Assembly (NCBI GenBank): GCA_913056395.1
Contig: CAJXMG010000005.1
Coordinates: forward strand, 1 to 64,000
Direction: 5' to 3'
Source of the DNA: an uncultured bacterium
GTDB taxonomy: Bacteria > Planctomycetota > UBA8108 > UBA1146
Length of the DNA stretch: 64,000 nucleotides
The position numbers and the translations under genes were made by a program. Numbering within the stretch: position 1 is the stretch's first letter; the number at the start of each line of letters is the position of its first letter. Below are positions 49,164 through 57,401 of the stretch, piece after piece. Under the pieces are notes generated by a model that made no database searches, was not told where the DNA came from, and was given only the letters and a program-made list of their open reading frames with translations.

Positions 49164-50005
49164 TGGAAAACGAACCTCGCGGCCACGATTCTCCGTTGGA
49201 TGCAGAGCCTGAAGAGAGGGCCATCGCTGAAGCGCGACTGGAACTCGAAGCATTGAGACAGGCTTATGATGATCTGATGGGACAACTGCGGATTGAAGGC
49301 GAAGAGCAGCAGAAGCGCCTTCAAGTCGCTCGGGATGCGGAGAGAGAACGCATCGCAACCCAGATCGAGGAAGCCAACGCCAAAGCTGCAAAAATACGTC
49401 AGCAGGCTCTGGTCGAATGCGAGTCACTTCGCAAAGAGGCTACCGAAGAGGGACGTCGCGGGGGTTATGAACTCGGCTATGAAGAAGGCGTTCATAGGGG
49501 GCTCGAGGAGAGTCGCCGGATCGCTCGAGAGAATACCGAGAAGGCTGCGCGTGAGATTCTGGGTGAATCCTGTGGCACTGTTCCCGCAATGTTGAATGAA
49601 TGCCTCGGTGACTTTGATCGGGTATGGCGTGGAACTGTCGGCGAGATGCGCAGGGACACTGTGGCCCTCTCAAGAGGAATTGCTGAGAGGATTCTCAGAC
49701 GAGAGATCGATCGTCTCCCTCAGCTGGTACTCGAAAACATTGAAGTGGCGATTCAGAGAATCTCCGATCGTCGAAGATTGTGTATTGAAGTTCACCCCGC
49801 AGATCTGGAATCGGTCATCGAGTTTCTTCCTGAATTGGGGAAGCGGATTCGGGGAGCCGAAGCTGCGGAGGTCATCGGCCACGAGGCGATCCAGCGTGGT
49901 GGCTGTCGCGTTAAAGGTGAGACAGGTCATGTCGACCTTTGCATCGACACTCAACTGGATTTGATTGAGTCCGCATTGATCCGAAACACTCAGGTGTCCG
50001 GATGA
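49163..50005 (+). CDS. fliH: Flagellar export regulator FliH
   Basis: A 280 aa cytoplasmic protein that binds and restrains the FliI ATPase and links it to the C-ring. The N-terminal two-thirds is a Glu/Arg/Ala coiled coil with a glycine-repeat segment (GRRGGYELGYEEGVHRG, FliH GxxxG type), and the C-terminal domain has VAIQRISDRRRLCIEVHPADLE and VIGHEAIQRGGCRVKGETGHVD, the FliH/V-ATPase E-like signature ending in D. Starts with ATG overlapping the fliF stop (TAATG). Confidence 0.88.
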   Translation: MENEPRGHDSPLDAEPEERAIAEARLELEALRQAYDDLMGQLRIEGEEQQKRLQVARDAERERIATQIEEANAKAAKIRQQALVECESLRKEATEEGRRGGYELGYEEGVHRGLEESRRIARENTEKAAREILGESCGTVPAMLNECLGDFDRVWRGTVGEMRRDTVALSRGIAERILRREIDRLPQLVLENIEVAIQRISDRRRLCIEVHPADLESVIEFLPELGKRIRGAEAAEVIGHEAIQRGGCRVKGETGHVDLCIDTQLDLIESALIRNTQVSG

Positions 50006-51327
50006 ATCTTATTTCCGCACTGGACAGCCTTGGCAACGATGGACTCGCCAGGGTTCAGGGCAGGGTCGTCGCCGTAACGGGAGTTCTCGTTGAGGCGGAA
50101 GGAATCGCTCTTCCTGTCGGTGCGGAATGTGAAATTGTGTCGCGATCAGGAACCCGAACTCTCGCTGAAGTCGTGGGCTTTTCCGGTGAGCGGACACACC
50201 TTCTTCCAGAATGTGGAATTGATGGAATCGGCCCCATGGATGAAGTGATTCATGATGGTGAGATTCCTTCGGTTCCCGTATCGGAAGAGCTTCTGGGAAG
50301 AGTGATCGACGCCAGGGGGAATCCGATTGATGGCCTGGGCCCCATCACAGGTACCATTCGGTTTCCCATTGAGAATGAACCGACTCCTGCACTGAAGAGG
50401 TCTTTGATCGAGCAGCCGATGTCGACCGGAGTTAGAGCCATCGATGGAGTCTTGACCGCGGGTAGAGGACAACGGTTGGGTGTCTTTTCCGGGAGCGGAG
50501 TCGGCAAATCGACTCTCCTCGGGATGATCGCCCGAAACACCGATTTGCCGATTCGGGTCATCGCACTCATCGGAGAGCGCGGCCGTGAGGTCCGGGAGTT
50601 TCTCGAGCGAGACCTCGGGCCGGAAGGTCTCAAAAATACGGTAGTCGTCGTCGCAACCAGCGATGAAGCAGCGGTTCTTAGAATCAGAGCGGCAAAAGTC
50701 GCTACCTCCATTGCCGAATGGTTTCGAAACAGTGGCAGGGACGTCCTGTTACTGGTCGATTCCCTGACTCGCGTCGCACTTGCCCAGAGAGAAGTGGGTT
50801 TGAGTGCGGGAGAGCCACCCGCTACCCGGGGCTATACGCCGAGTGTTTTCGCAATGATGCCAAAACTGTTGGAACGGACCGGTCCGGGAGAAAGTGCCAG
50901 TATCACGGCATTCTATTCGGTCCTCGTTGAGGCGGATGACCAGCATGACCCGATTGGCGATGCCGTAAGGGGAATTCTGGATGGGCAGATCTGGCTATCC
51001 AGAGACTACGCCAGCAAGGGTTGGTTTCCTCCCATCGATCCCTGCGTCAGTACCAGTCGAACGATGCCGGCAGTTGTGACGGAAGACCATCTGTCGGCGG
51101 CAAGGAGTCTCAGGGAATCGCTGTCGGTTTACTCTGAAATCGAGGACCTGATTCGATTGGGTGCATTCAAGCAAGGTCAGGATGCCAGAGCGGATCGGGC
51201 CGCACGACTCAAGCCGCAGATTGAGAAATTCCTGCGACAGTTACCGGAAGAGCAATCCGGGTATGAACAAACTCGAGATCGTCTGATCGCGCTTGTCTCT
51301 GAAAATGAGGCGGTGAAATCAGCATGA
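50002..51327 (+). CDS. fliI: Flagellum-specific ATPase FliI
   Basis: Export ATPase of the flagellar type III system, 441 aa. Walker A is GVFSGSGVGKSTLLGMIAR, then ALIGERGREVREFLERDLG, Walker B DVLLLVDSLTRVA, and the type III ATPase signature GEPPATRGYTPSVFAMMPKL. The rotary-ATPase N-terminal barrel is present. ATGA overlaps on both sides with fliH and fliJ. Confidence 0.95.
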   Translation: MNLISALDSLGNDGLARVQGRVVAVTGVLVEAEGIALPVGAECEIVSRSGTRTLAEVVGFSGERTHLLPECGIDGIGPMDEVIHDGEIPSVPVSEELLGRVIDARGNPIDGLGPITGTIRFPIENEPTPALKRSLIEQPMSTGVRAIDGVLTAGRGQRLGVFSGSGVGKSTLLGMIARNTDLPIRVIALIGERGREVREFLERDLGPEGLKNTVVVVATSDEAAVLRIRAAKVATSIAEWFRNSGRDVLLLVDSLTRVALAQREVGLSAGEPPATRGYTPSVFAMMPKLLERTGPGESASITAFYSVLVEADDQHDPIGDAVRGILDGQIWLSRDYASKGWFPPIDPCVSTSRTMPAVVTEDHLSAARSLRESLSVYSEIEDLIRLGAFKQGQDARADRAARLKPQIEKFLRQLPEEQSGYEQTRDRLIALVSENEAVKSA

Positions 51328-51773
51328 AGACTCAGGCTCAAAGAATGAATGCCCTCCTCAAGGTCAGGGAAGCAGAGCTGGAGGCTGCGGTCTCAAGGCT
51401 TTTGGAAAAACGTACGGGTCTTCTTGAGGGATTGGCAAAACTGAAAACGCTGGAATCTGAAAAGAAGAAGGCTTCTTCCGAAATCTATGAAAATGCAGAA
51501 GGTCATGACCCCGTACTACACGGAAGATTCATGGCAAGACTGCGCCGAGAAGCATTGCGACTGACAAAGGAAATCACGGGTCTTCAGGAAACCGTCGATG
51601 TCGCAAGAGAGCGGGTCAAATCGGCTCACAACAGGCATGCTTCAGTGGATTCATTGATCAAACGGAAAAATGCAGACGACCTGTTGAAGAAACAGAAATC
51701 AGAAGAAAGACAAATGGATGGCGAAAGTTGTCAGCAGTTTGTCACAAGAGGACTCAGAGGTGAGGCGAGTTGA
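51324..51773 (+). CDS. fliJ: FliJ-like flagellar export coiled-coil protein
   Basis: A 149 aa, highly charged, all-helical protein of two long coiled-coil stretches (LLKVREAELEAAVSRLLEKR; ERVKSAHNRHASVDSLIKRK). FliJ sequences are poorly conserved, so the call rests on size, coiled-coil character and position directly after fliI with an ATGA overlap. FliJ is the stalk-like subunit of the export ATPase and cycles chaperones. Confidence 0.75.
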   Translation: MKTQAQRMNALLKVREAELEAAVSRLLEKRTGLLEGLAKLKTLESEKKKASSEIYENAEGHDPVLHGRFMARLRREALRLTKEITGLQETVDVARERVKSAHNRHASVDSLIKRKNADDLLKKQKSEERQMDGESCQQFVTRGLRGEAS

Positions 51774-51840
51774 TCTGATTGATCAGCAGTCACAACAGAC
51801 AGGTTGAATCAGTTCAACATCGGGGAAAGGGAGTCGGGGA

Positions 51841-52470
51841 ATGAAAAATCAGGGATTCAGGATCTTCCACATCGTTTCAATCGTTTTGCTTCTCGTCATG
51901 TTGGGAACGGGAGAAGCCCATTCGCAGTTGTTTCCTATTACGGAAGGAACCAGCGGATCTTCTTCCGCATCAGCTGTAAACAACACAGCCATGCCCTCAG
52001 CAAATGGATCTACGAACTCTCCAGGTTTGCAGTCTTTACTCGAAGCGATCGGAACAATCTTGATTCTGTCCGGTCTTGGAGTTGGGGTCGTGCTGCTGGC
52101 AAGAAAGTATTTCCCAAATGTGATTCCAGGAACCGATGCACGAATGAAGGTCTTGACTCGACTACCGATTGGAAATCGCCAAAACCTGGTGGTGTTCCGA
52201 GTGGGGGAGCGAGTCCTTGTTGTGGCCCAGTCTCCCAACCGAGTAGATCTGCTTTCAGAGATTTGTGATCCGGAAGAAGTACAGAACCTCAGTTATGGAA
52301 CCGATTTCTCCAGAGAGTTGGAGCGGGTTCGAATCGACACTCAAGACGATGAGTTTCCTGAGCAGTACGAGCCTGAAGCCACGGATACAGGAGTACGTGA
52401 AGAAATCCAGTGGCTGAGAGAGAGACTTGACGGCTACGGAGAGCGAACGGAAGAAGAAGTAAGAAGTTGA
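51841..52470 (+). CDS. fliO: FliO-like flagellar biosynthesis membrane protein
   Basis: A 209 aa protein: signal-like segment (IVSIVLLLVMLGTGEAHS), Ser/Asn-rich linker, one span (AIGTILILSGLGVGVVLLA), then a FliO-type cytosolic domain with VLTRLPIGNRQNLVVFRVGE, close to the family pattern RxxLGxxxSLxVVxVGxR, and an acidic tail. FliO acts as a scaffold for FliP ring assembly. Placed immediately before fliP with a TTGA overlap. Confidence 0.82.
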   Translation: MKNQGFRIFHIVSIVLLLVMLGTGEAHSQLFPITEGTSGSSSASAVNNTAMPSANGSTNSPGLQSLLEAIGTILILSGLGVGVVLLARKYFPNVIPGTDARMKVLTRLPIGNRQNLVVFRVGERVLVVAQSPNRVDLLSEICDPEEVQNLSYGTDFSRELERVRIDTQDDEFPEQYEPEATDTGVREEIQWLRERLDGYGERTEEEVRS

Positions 52471-53303
52471 ATGTAACAAGTTTCAAAACACTGATGATTT
52501 GGTTTGGGGTTTTGGGGGCTGTGGTACTGGGATCTCCAGTAGCAGTGGCCGCAGAAGAAACCTCTGATATCGTCAGCAAAGTGCTCGATGGAAATCCGGA
52601 AAGCTTCGGGATTTCCATCAAGCTGTTGCTGATTACAACGGTGGTGGCAGTTGCCCCGGCATTGCTTCTTTTGACCACCAGCTTTACCAGAATCATCATT
52701 GTTTTGGGATTCGTTCGCAGGGCGATCGGTGCCCAGGATGCTCCACCCAATCAGGTGATTTTCGGATTATCGCTGCTTTTGACTCTCGTGGTGATGGGAC
52801 CAACATGGTCCGACATATACGAGAACTCGATTCAGCCCTACTCCAATCAGGAGATCTCACCAGTCACCGGTGAAGTGGTGACAGCAAATGAAGCATTTTC
52901 TTATGCTGACGCCCGCGTCCGGGAATTCATGTACCCCTTCATCAGCCCAGAGGACTTGATCCTCATGGCGAAGGTGGGTGCACCGGAGACTTACCGCGAT
53001 CTCTACGATGAAGAGGCCGCAGTTGTGACACGCGAGTTTGCGGATGCCTTGCCTTTGACCGTCGTTGTTCCTGCATTTGTTTTGGCCGAGTTGAAGTTGG
53101 CATTCCAAATGGGTGTCATGATCTTTATTCCTTTCCTCGTCATTGATCTGGTTGTCAGTGCGATTCTCGTGGCGATGGGAATGTTCATGCTGCCACCGAT
53201 TTTGGTATCGCTGCCATTCAAGATATTGGTCTTTGTTTTGGCCGATGGCTGGTCGCTGGTGGTGGAGCAGTTGCTCTTCACAGGTTCCAGGGCGGTGGCC
53301 TGA
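52467..53303 (+). CDS. fliP: Flagellar export gate protein FliP
   Basis: A 278 aa core export-gate subunit. Cleavable-type signal (FGVLGAVVLGSPVAVAA), then the conserved LLLITTVVAVAPALLLLTTSF and RIIIVLGFVRRAIGAQDAPP block, periplasmic loop, and C-terminal spans (FQMGVMIFIPFLVIDLVVSA; MFMLPPILVSLPFKIL). TTG start in a TTGA overlap with fliO; stop overlaps fliQ. Confidence 0.95.
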   Translation: MNVTSFKTLMIWFGVLGAVVLGSPVAVAAEETSDIVSKVLDGNPESFGISIKLLLITTVVAVAPALLLLTTSFTRIIIVLGFVRRAIGAQDAPPNQVIFGLSLLLTLVVMGPTWSDIYENSIQPYSNQEISPVTGEVVTANEAFSYADARVREFMYPFISPEDLILMAKVGAPETYRDLYDEEAAVVTREFADALPLTVVVPAFVLAELKLAFQMGVMIFIPFLVIDLVVSAILVAMGMFMLPPILVSLPFKILVFVLADGWSLVVEQLLFTGSRAVA

Positions 53304-53578
53304 TGGAGCTGGATCGTGTACTCGATTTTTTGCAGGCTGCATTGGCCATGGCACTGCAAATGTCGATCCCCGTTCTATTGGCGATCATCATCGTTGGCCT
53401 GATCACCAATTTGATTCAAGCAGTGTTTCAGCTTCAGGACCAGAGTTTGTCTCTCGTTCCAAGGATGATCGCAGTTGCATTGGTGCTGGCTTTGATGATG
53501 CCGGAGATGATCGACTGGATCGTCAGTTTCACGAAGGACAGTTTGCAGGTTTCGGGTGGATTTCTTTCAGGCAGGTGA
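53303..53578 (+). CDS. fliQ: Flagellar export gate protein FliQ
   Basis: A 91 aa two-span protein (ALQMSIPVLLAIIIVGLITN and MIAVALVLALMMPEMIDWIV) with the conserved IQAVFQLQDQSL loop. FliQ forms part of the FliPQR spiral gate. ATG shares a base with the fliP stop. Confidence 0.94.
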   Translation: MELDRVLDFLQAALAMALQMSIPVLLAIIIVGLITNLIQAVFQLQDQSLSLVPRMIAVALVLALMMPEMIDWIVSFTKDSLQVSGGFLSGR

Positions 53579-53581
53579 TGG

Positions 53582-54400
53582 ATGGATCAACTGATTGAAA
53601 TCTCGACCGCTTCCTGGAGCACTTGGCTGCTGGTCAGTGCCCGGTTTTTCGGAGCCATGTTGGTCTTGCCGTTGTTTTCCGAAAATACGATCCCACTCCG
53701 TTTCAAATTTGGATTCGCTTTTTTCCTCGCATTGATCGTCGCTCCCATGGATCTCTCAGGGCAAAGTGCGAGCCTCGCATTTTCTGACCCGGCCTCAGCC
53801 ATCGTTGGACTTGGTGGTGAGTTGGCGTTGGGTTGGGTTTTGGGTTGCGCGCTTGCTTTGGTGATCTGGGGGGCCCGCTTGGGTGCCGCATGGCTTGGTG
53901 CGTTCACAGGTGACGCAGCATTTTCGACGGGACAACAAGAAGAAACCGGTGAGTCTCCGCTGACCACTTTGCTGACCCTGTTCGCTACACTTGCATTCAT
54001 TGGCCTCGACGGACATCGGTTGGTGATGCTGATGCTGATCGACTCTTTCCAGAAAGTACCAGCGGGTGTTTTTGCCTCGGTCATGTCGGGGAATATGACT
54101 GAGCTCGGTGAAGAGGCCGCCTCTGCCGCCGGAGCAGTGGGGCAACAAACCTGGTTGATCGGTTTGGAAATTGCATTCCCCGCGGTTGCAGTTCTGTTGC
54201 TGATCACGCTGGTTCTTGGAATCCTCAGCCGTGTCACACCCCAAATTGATGTCTTCTTTACGGGCTTCGCACTGAGGACAAGTGTGGGGTTCGCGATGAT
54301 TTTCCTCTTCTTGCCCTTTATCGCTGAAGTCTTCTCGTTCGTTGTCGAAAGAAGTCTGCAGGGAACGGGTGCCGTTCTGGACCGATTGGCAGGTGGGTAG
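53582..54400 (+). CDS. fliR: Flagellar export gate protein FliR
   Basis: A 272 aa protein with about six spans. Shows ARFFGAMLVLPLFSENTIP near the N-terminus, ELALGWVLGCALALVIWGARLG, the LIDSFQKVPAG loop and the typical DVFFTGFALRTSVGFAMI end region. One FliR closes the FliP5Q4R1 gate. ATG 53582 is chosen; another ATG at 53578 is out of frame. Confidence 0.92.
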   Translation: MDQLIEISTASWSTWLLVSARFFGAMLVLPLFSENTIPLRFKFGFAFFLALIVAPMDLSGQSASLAFSDPASAIVGLGGELALGWVLGCALALVIWGARLGAAWLGAFTGDAAFSTGQQEETGESPLTTLLTLFATLAFIGLDGHRLVMLMLIDSFQKVPAGVFASVMSGNMTELGEEAASAAGAVGQQTWLIGLEIAFPAVAVLLLITLVLGILSRVTPQIDVFFTGFALRTSVGFAMIFLFLPFIAEVFSFVVERSLQGTGAVLDRLAGG

Positions 54401-54402
54401 TC

Positions 54403-55203
54403 ATGAGCCTGTCAGAGGACAAAATTCACAAGCCCAGTTCCAAAAGACTCCGCAATGCTGCGGAGAATGGGCAATTCCCCTACAGCTCTGATCTGGCAGT
54501 GGCACTGGCGCTTCTCACGGGCTGTATTCTGGTCAGCCTCATCGCACAAAACCTGACGGATAAATTTGTTGGTTTCTACCGAGATTTTTATTCGACTTCA
54601 TTTGCTGAGTTGACGGATGTGCAAACAGTGATGAACGATCTCCCCATGCTCATTTTGGGTTTCGTTGCTCCGCTTGCATTGACGGTGTGGTTCATTTCAT
54701 TGGTCGTGTCATGGATTCAGTCACCCAAAGTGGCTCGCAAAAATGCATTTTCGGATCCTTCAGCCAATTGGAATCCGGCAAATCGCTGGGAGCAGCTGGT
54801 ATCGGTGACCACACCCCTTCGATTGCTGTTTCAACTGGTTCGCATGGCTGCTGTTGTAGGAATCGCCTGGTATGGCTTGCTGCAGTTGGTCGACGTCTCC
54901 GGAAATGCCACAGCGGGGAGTCCGCAAGTCACCGCTTCTGAGGCCTTCGCAATTTACCCGGGAGTTTTGATCCAGATCTGCATGGTGATCCTTGTCTTTG
55001 CGGTCATCGATCGCCTTTGGCAGCAAAAAATATGGTGGGATTCGGTGCATATGACTCCTGAAGAACTCAAGAAAGAGAGCAGGGAAACCTATGGTGACCC
55101 GCTCATTCGGAAAAAACGGAAACAGTCCCACCGAAAATTGATCTCTGCATTGTCGGGGAGCCTCCCCGCTTCACTGAGAACCGACGAGGGGAAATCCCAA
55201 TGA
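54403..55203 (+). CDS. flhB: Flagellar export protein FlhB lacking the NPTH cytoplasmic domain
   Basis: Only 266 aa, against the usual 350-390. The N-terminal KIHKPSSKRLRNAAENGQFP and four membrane segments are normal for FlhB, as is the linker start MTPEELKKESRETYGDPLIR. The chain ends about 30 residues later, just where the VPxADVVxxNPTH autocleavage region should begin. The stop overlaps the flhA start (ATGA at 55200-55203), so no cut-off remnant follows. The missing FlhB-C domain normally switches export from hook to filament substrates; it may be encoded elsewhere or be dispensable here. Confidence 0.9.
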   Translation: MSLSEDKIHKPSSKRLRNAAENGQFPYSSDLAVALALLTGCILVSLIAQNLTDKFVGFYRDFYSTSFAELTDVQTVMNDLPMLILGFVAPLALTVWFISLVVSWIQSPKVARKNAFSDPSANWNPANRWEQLVSVTTPLRLLFQLVRMAAVVGIAWYGLLQLVDVSGNATAGSPQVTASEAFAIYPGVLIQICMVILVFAVIDRLWQQKIWWDSVHMTPEELKKESRETYGDPLIRKKRKQSHRKLISALSGSLPASLRTDEGKSQ

Positions 55204-57401
55204 ATCAAAGTCCACTGAACCGCTTTCCTGATTCAGGAGAATTGCGCAGTTCCATCGACAGGAACCGGGATCTCGCTCTGATCCTGGCATTGGGTGGGAT
55301 TCTCGTCGCCATTCTGGTTCCCCTCCCTGGTGCTGTCATGGACGCACTTCTGGGAGTGAACATTGCCGTGTCGGTGTTGATTTTGCTGACGGTGGTCTAC
55401 CTCAGAGGACCCCTCGAGTTTGCGGCTTTCCCGTCGATGTTGCTCATCGCCACTCTTTACCGATTGGCTCTCAATATCGCCACCACACGTCTGGTTCTGA
55501 GCAAGGCTCAGAATGAAGGCTCGATGGCTGCGGGCAAGGTGGTCAACTTTTTTGGTGAATTTGTCTCCGGTTCAAACGCCGTCGTCGGATTCATCATCTT
55601 TTCTGTTCTGGTGGTCATTCAATTTCTTGTGGTGACCAAGGGTGCTTCCCGAATCGCCGAGGTCGCAGCACGCTTCTCCCTCGACAGGATGCCAGGGGCG
55701 CAAATGTCCATCGATGCGGATTTGACCGCTGGCAACATCAGTGCCTCCGAGGCCCGACTGGCCAGAGAAGACCTTGCTCTCAAGGCAGATTTTTATGGAG
55801 CCATGGATGGTGCCAGTAAATTCGTCAGGGGAGATGCCATCGCCGCGGTTCTGATCACCACCATCAACATTTTGGGTGGTATCTGCCTCGGTGTTTTCTC
55901 TTACGGCATGGGATTCACTGAATCACTTCAGGTTTTCGCCACTCTGACCATTGGTGACGGTATCGCTACCCAGTTGCCGGCACTTTTCATTAGTGTTGCC
56001 GCTGCATTGATGGTGACCCGTGCTTCGTCGCAGGGACAAGTGGGGCATGCCCTAGTAGGGCAGGTTTTCGCCAATCCCAGAGCCTTGTTCATCACTGCAG
56101 TGATTCTGATTCTTCTGGGATCCTTCGGTTTGTCCCCCGTTGCATTGGGTGGACTGGCCGTTTGCTTGCTGGCGGTAGCGTTCTTTAAAGGCAGCCGTGG
56201 AAATGGCACCGAAGTCTCGGGGGCTGGCGGTCGCACACCAGCGCTGGACAGCCGATCTTCGGTGGAGCCCATCGAGAAAGAAATGGCAACGATCTCCTCC
56301 GATTCGGAGATTTATCGATACCCCCTCGCCATCGAGTTCGGGACTGGCCTGTACCCTCTGATTGAACCGGAGGATGGCAAGAAAATCGGAGTGGCAGTGG
56401 AGTCGTTGCGTCTGAAGCTCCGCCAGCGCCTGGGAATCGATTTGCCGGCGGTCAAAATCGCCACGAATTCAAAGCTGGGCCGTCGTGATTATCAGATCTC
56501 CCTGAGGCAGATCATCGCTGGCAGGGGAACAATCGAGGGTGAGATGAATTTCCTCTGTGAAGGAGGGGGTAGATCTCTTGCCGGTGTGCCTGGAGATCCC
56601 GGAACCCATCCGGTCACAGGCCAAAGTGGAAAGTGGGTCGACAACGAGGAGGCGATCATCCGCAAGGGCCTGGGAAGCCCCTGTGACAGTGGGCAGGAGA
56701 TTGTTCTGCGCCACTTGGAAGAGGTCGCCATGTCCCATGCTCCGGATTTGCTGACCCGGTCCGAGGTGCAGATCTTGCTGGATCACCTCCATGCAGGGGC
56801 AAAGCCCCTCGCTCAGGAATTGATTCCGGGGGTCTTCTCTCTGGCGGAATTCCAGAGGGTCCTTCAGGCATTGTTGGCAGAGAGGGTCTCATTGAGAGAC
56901 CTTGAGAAGGTCCTCGAAGCCCTCGGTGAGGTCGCCATCGAGTGGCCTGAAGCCAGTCGGAGACCGGTGGAGGCCGTGGTTGAAAAGGTCAGAAACCGGG
57001 TTTCCCGGTCGATTTGCGCCCCATTGGCCACTGATGGTGGGGTGATCTACGCCGTCACTCTCGCACCGGAGATCGAGCAGAAAATCCACGAAGCCCGGCT
57101 TCAGGGGATCCCGGGGGCGGTCCCGGAGTTGGCTCCGGTGGAACACCGGGCGATTCTTCAGGCGATTCGTGGGCAGCTGGAAAATCTGCTGGCGAGCGGA
57201 AAATCTGGAGTGATTTTGTGCACTCCGGAGCTGAGAAGTTCCATCCAGAAGTTATTGGAGAAGGAAGTGCCAACGGCCGCTGTCCTCTCCTACAATGAAG
57301 TCGCTCACGGGTTCACCGTGAAATCCGGGGGGATTGCGAGTGTTGATTTCTGCTCAGCAGATTCTTCGCTCACAGGGGAAAGGGAAGCATCCTTTGAATG
57401 A
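55200..57401 (+). CDS. flhA: Flagellar export protein FlhA
   Basis: A 733 aa export-gate protein. Membrane half: PLPGAVMDALLGVNIAVSVL, the strongly conserved FPSMLLIATLYRLALNIATTR, the FHIPEP-like loop ARFSLDRMPGAQMSIDADLT with AGNISASEARLARED. Cytosolic nonamer-forming half: YPLAIEFGTGLYPLIEPEDG, LLTRSEVQILLDHL and LSYNEVAHGF at the end. The FHIPEP proton-coupling region is intact. Overlaps both neighbours. Confidence 0.95.
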   Translation: MNQSPLNRFPDSGELRSSIDRNRDLALILALGGILVAILVPLPGAVMDALLGVNIAVSVLILLTVVYLRGPLEFAAFPSMLLIATLYRLALNIATTRLVLSKAQNEGSMAAGKVVNFFGEFVSGSNAVVGFIIFSVLVVIQFLVVTKGASRIAEVAARFSLDRMPGAQMSIDADLTAGNISASEARLAREDLALKADFYGAMDGASKFVRGDAIAAVLITTINILGGICLGVFSYGMGFTESLQVFATLTIGDGIATQLPALFISVAAALMVTRASSQGQVGHALVGQVFANPRALFITAVILILLGSFGLSPVALGGLAVCLLAVAFFKGSRGNGTEVSGAGGRTPALDSRSSVEPIEKEMATISSDSEIYRYPLAIEFGTGLYPLIEPEDGKKIGVAVESLRLKLRQRLGIDLPAVKIATNSKLGRRDYQISLRQIIAGRGTIEGEMNFLCEGGGRSLAGVPGDPGTHPVTGQSGKWVDNEEAIIRKGLGSPCDSGQEIVLRHLEEVAMSHAPDLLTRSEVQILLDHLHAGAKPLAQELIPGVFSLAEFQRVLQALLAERVSLRDLEKVLEALGEVAIEWPEASRRPVEAVVEKVRNRVSRSICAPLATDGGVIYAVTLAPEIEQKIHEARLQGIPGAVPELAPVEHRAILQAIRGQLENLLASGKSGVILCTPELRSSIQKLLEKEVPTAAVLSYNEVAHGFTVKSGGIASVDFCSADSSLTGEREASFE

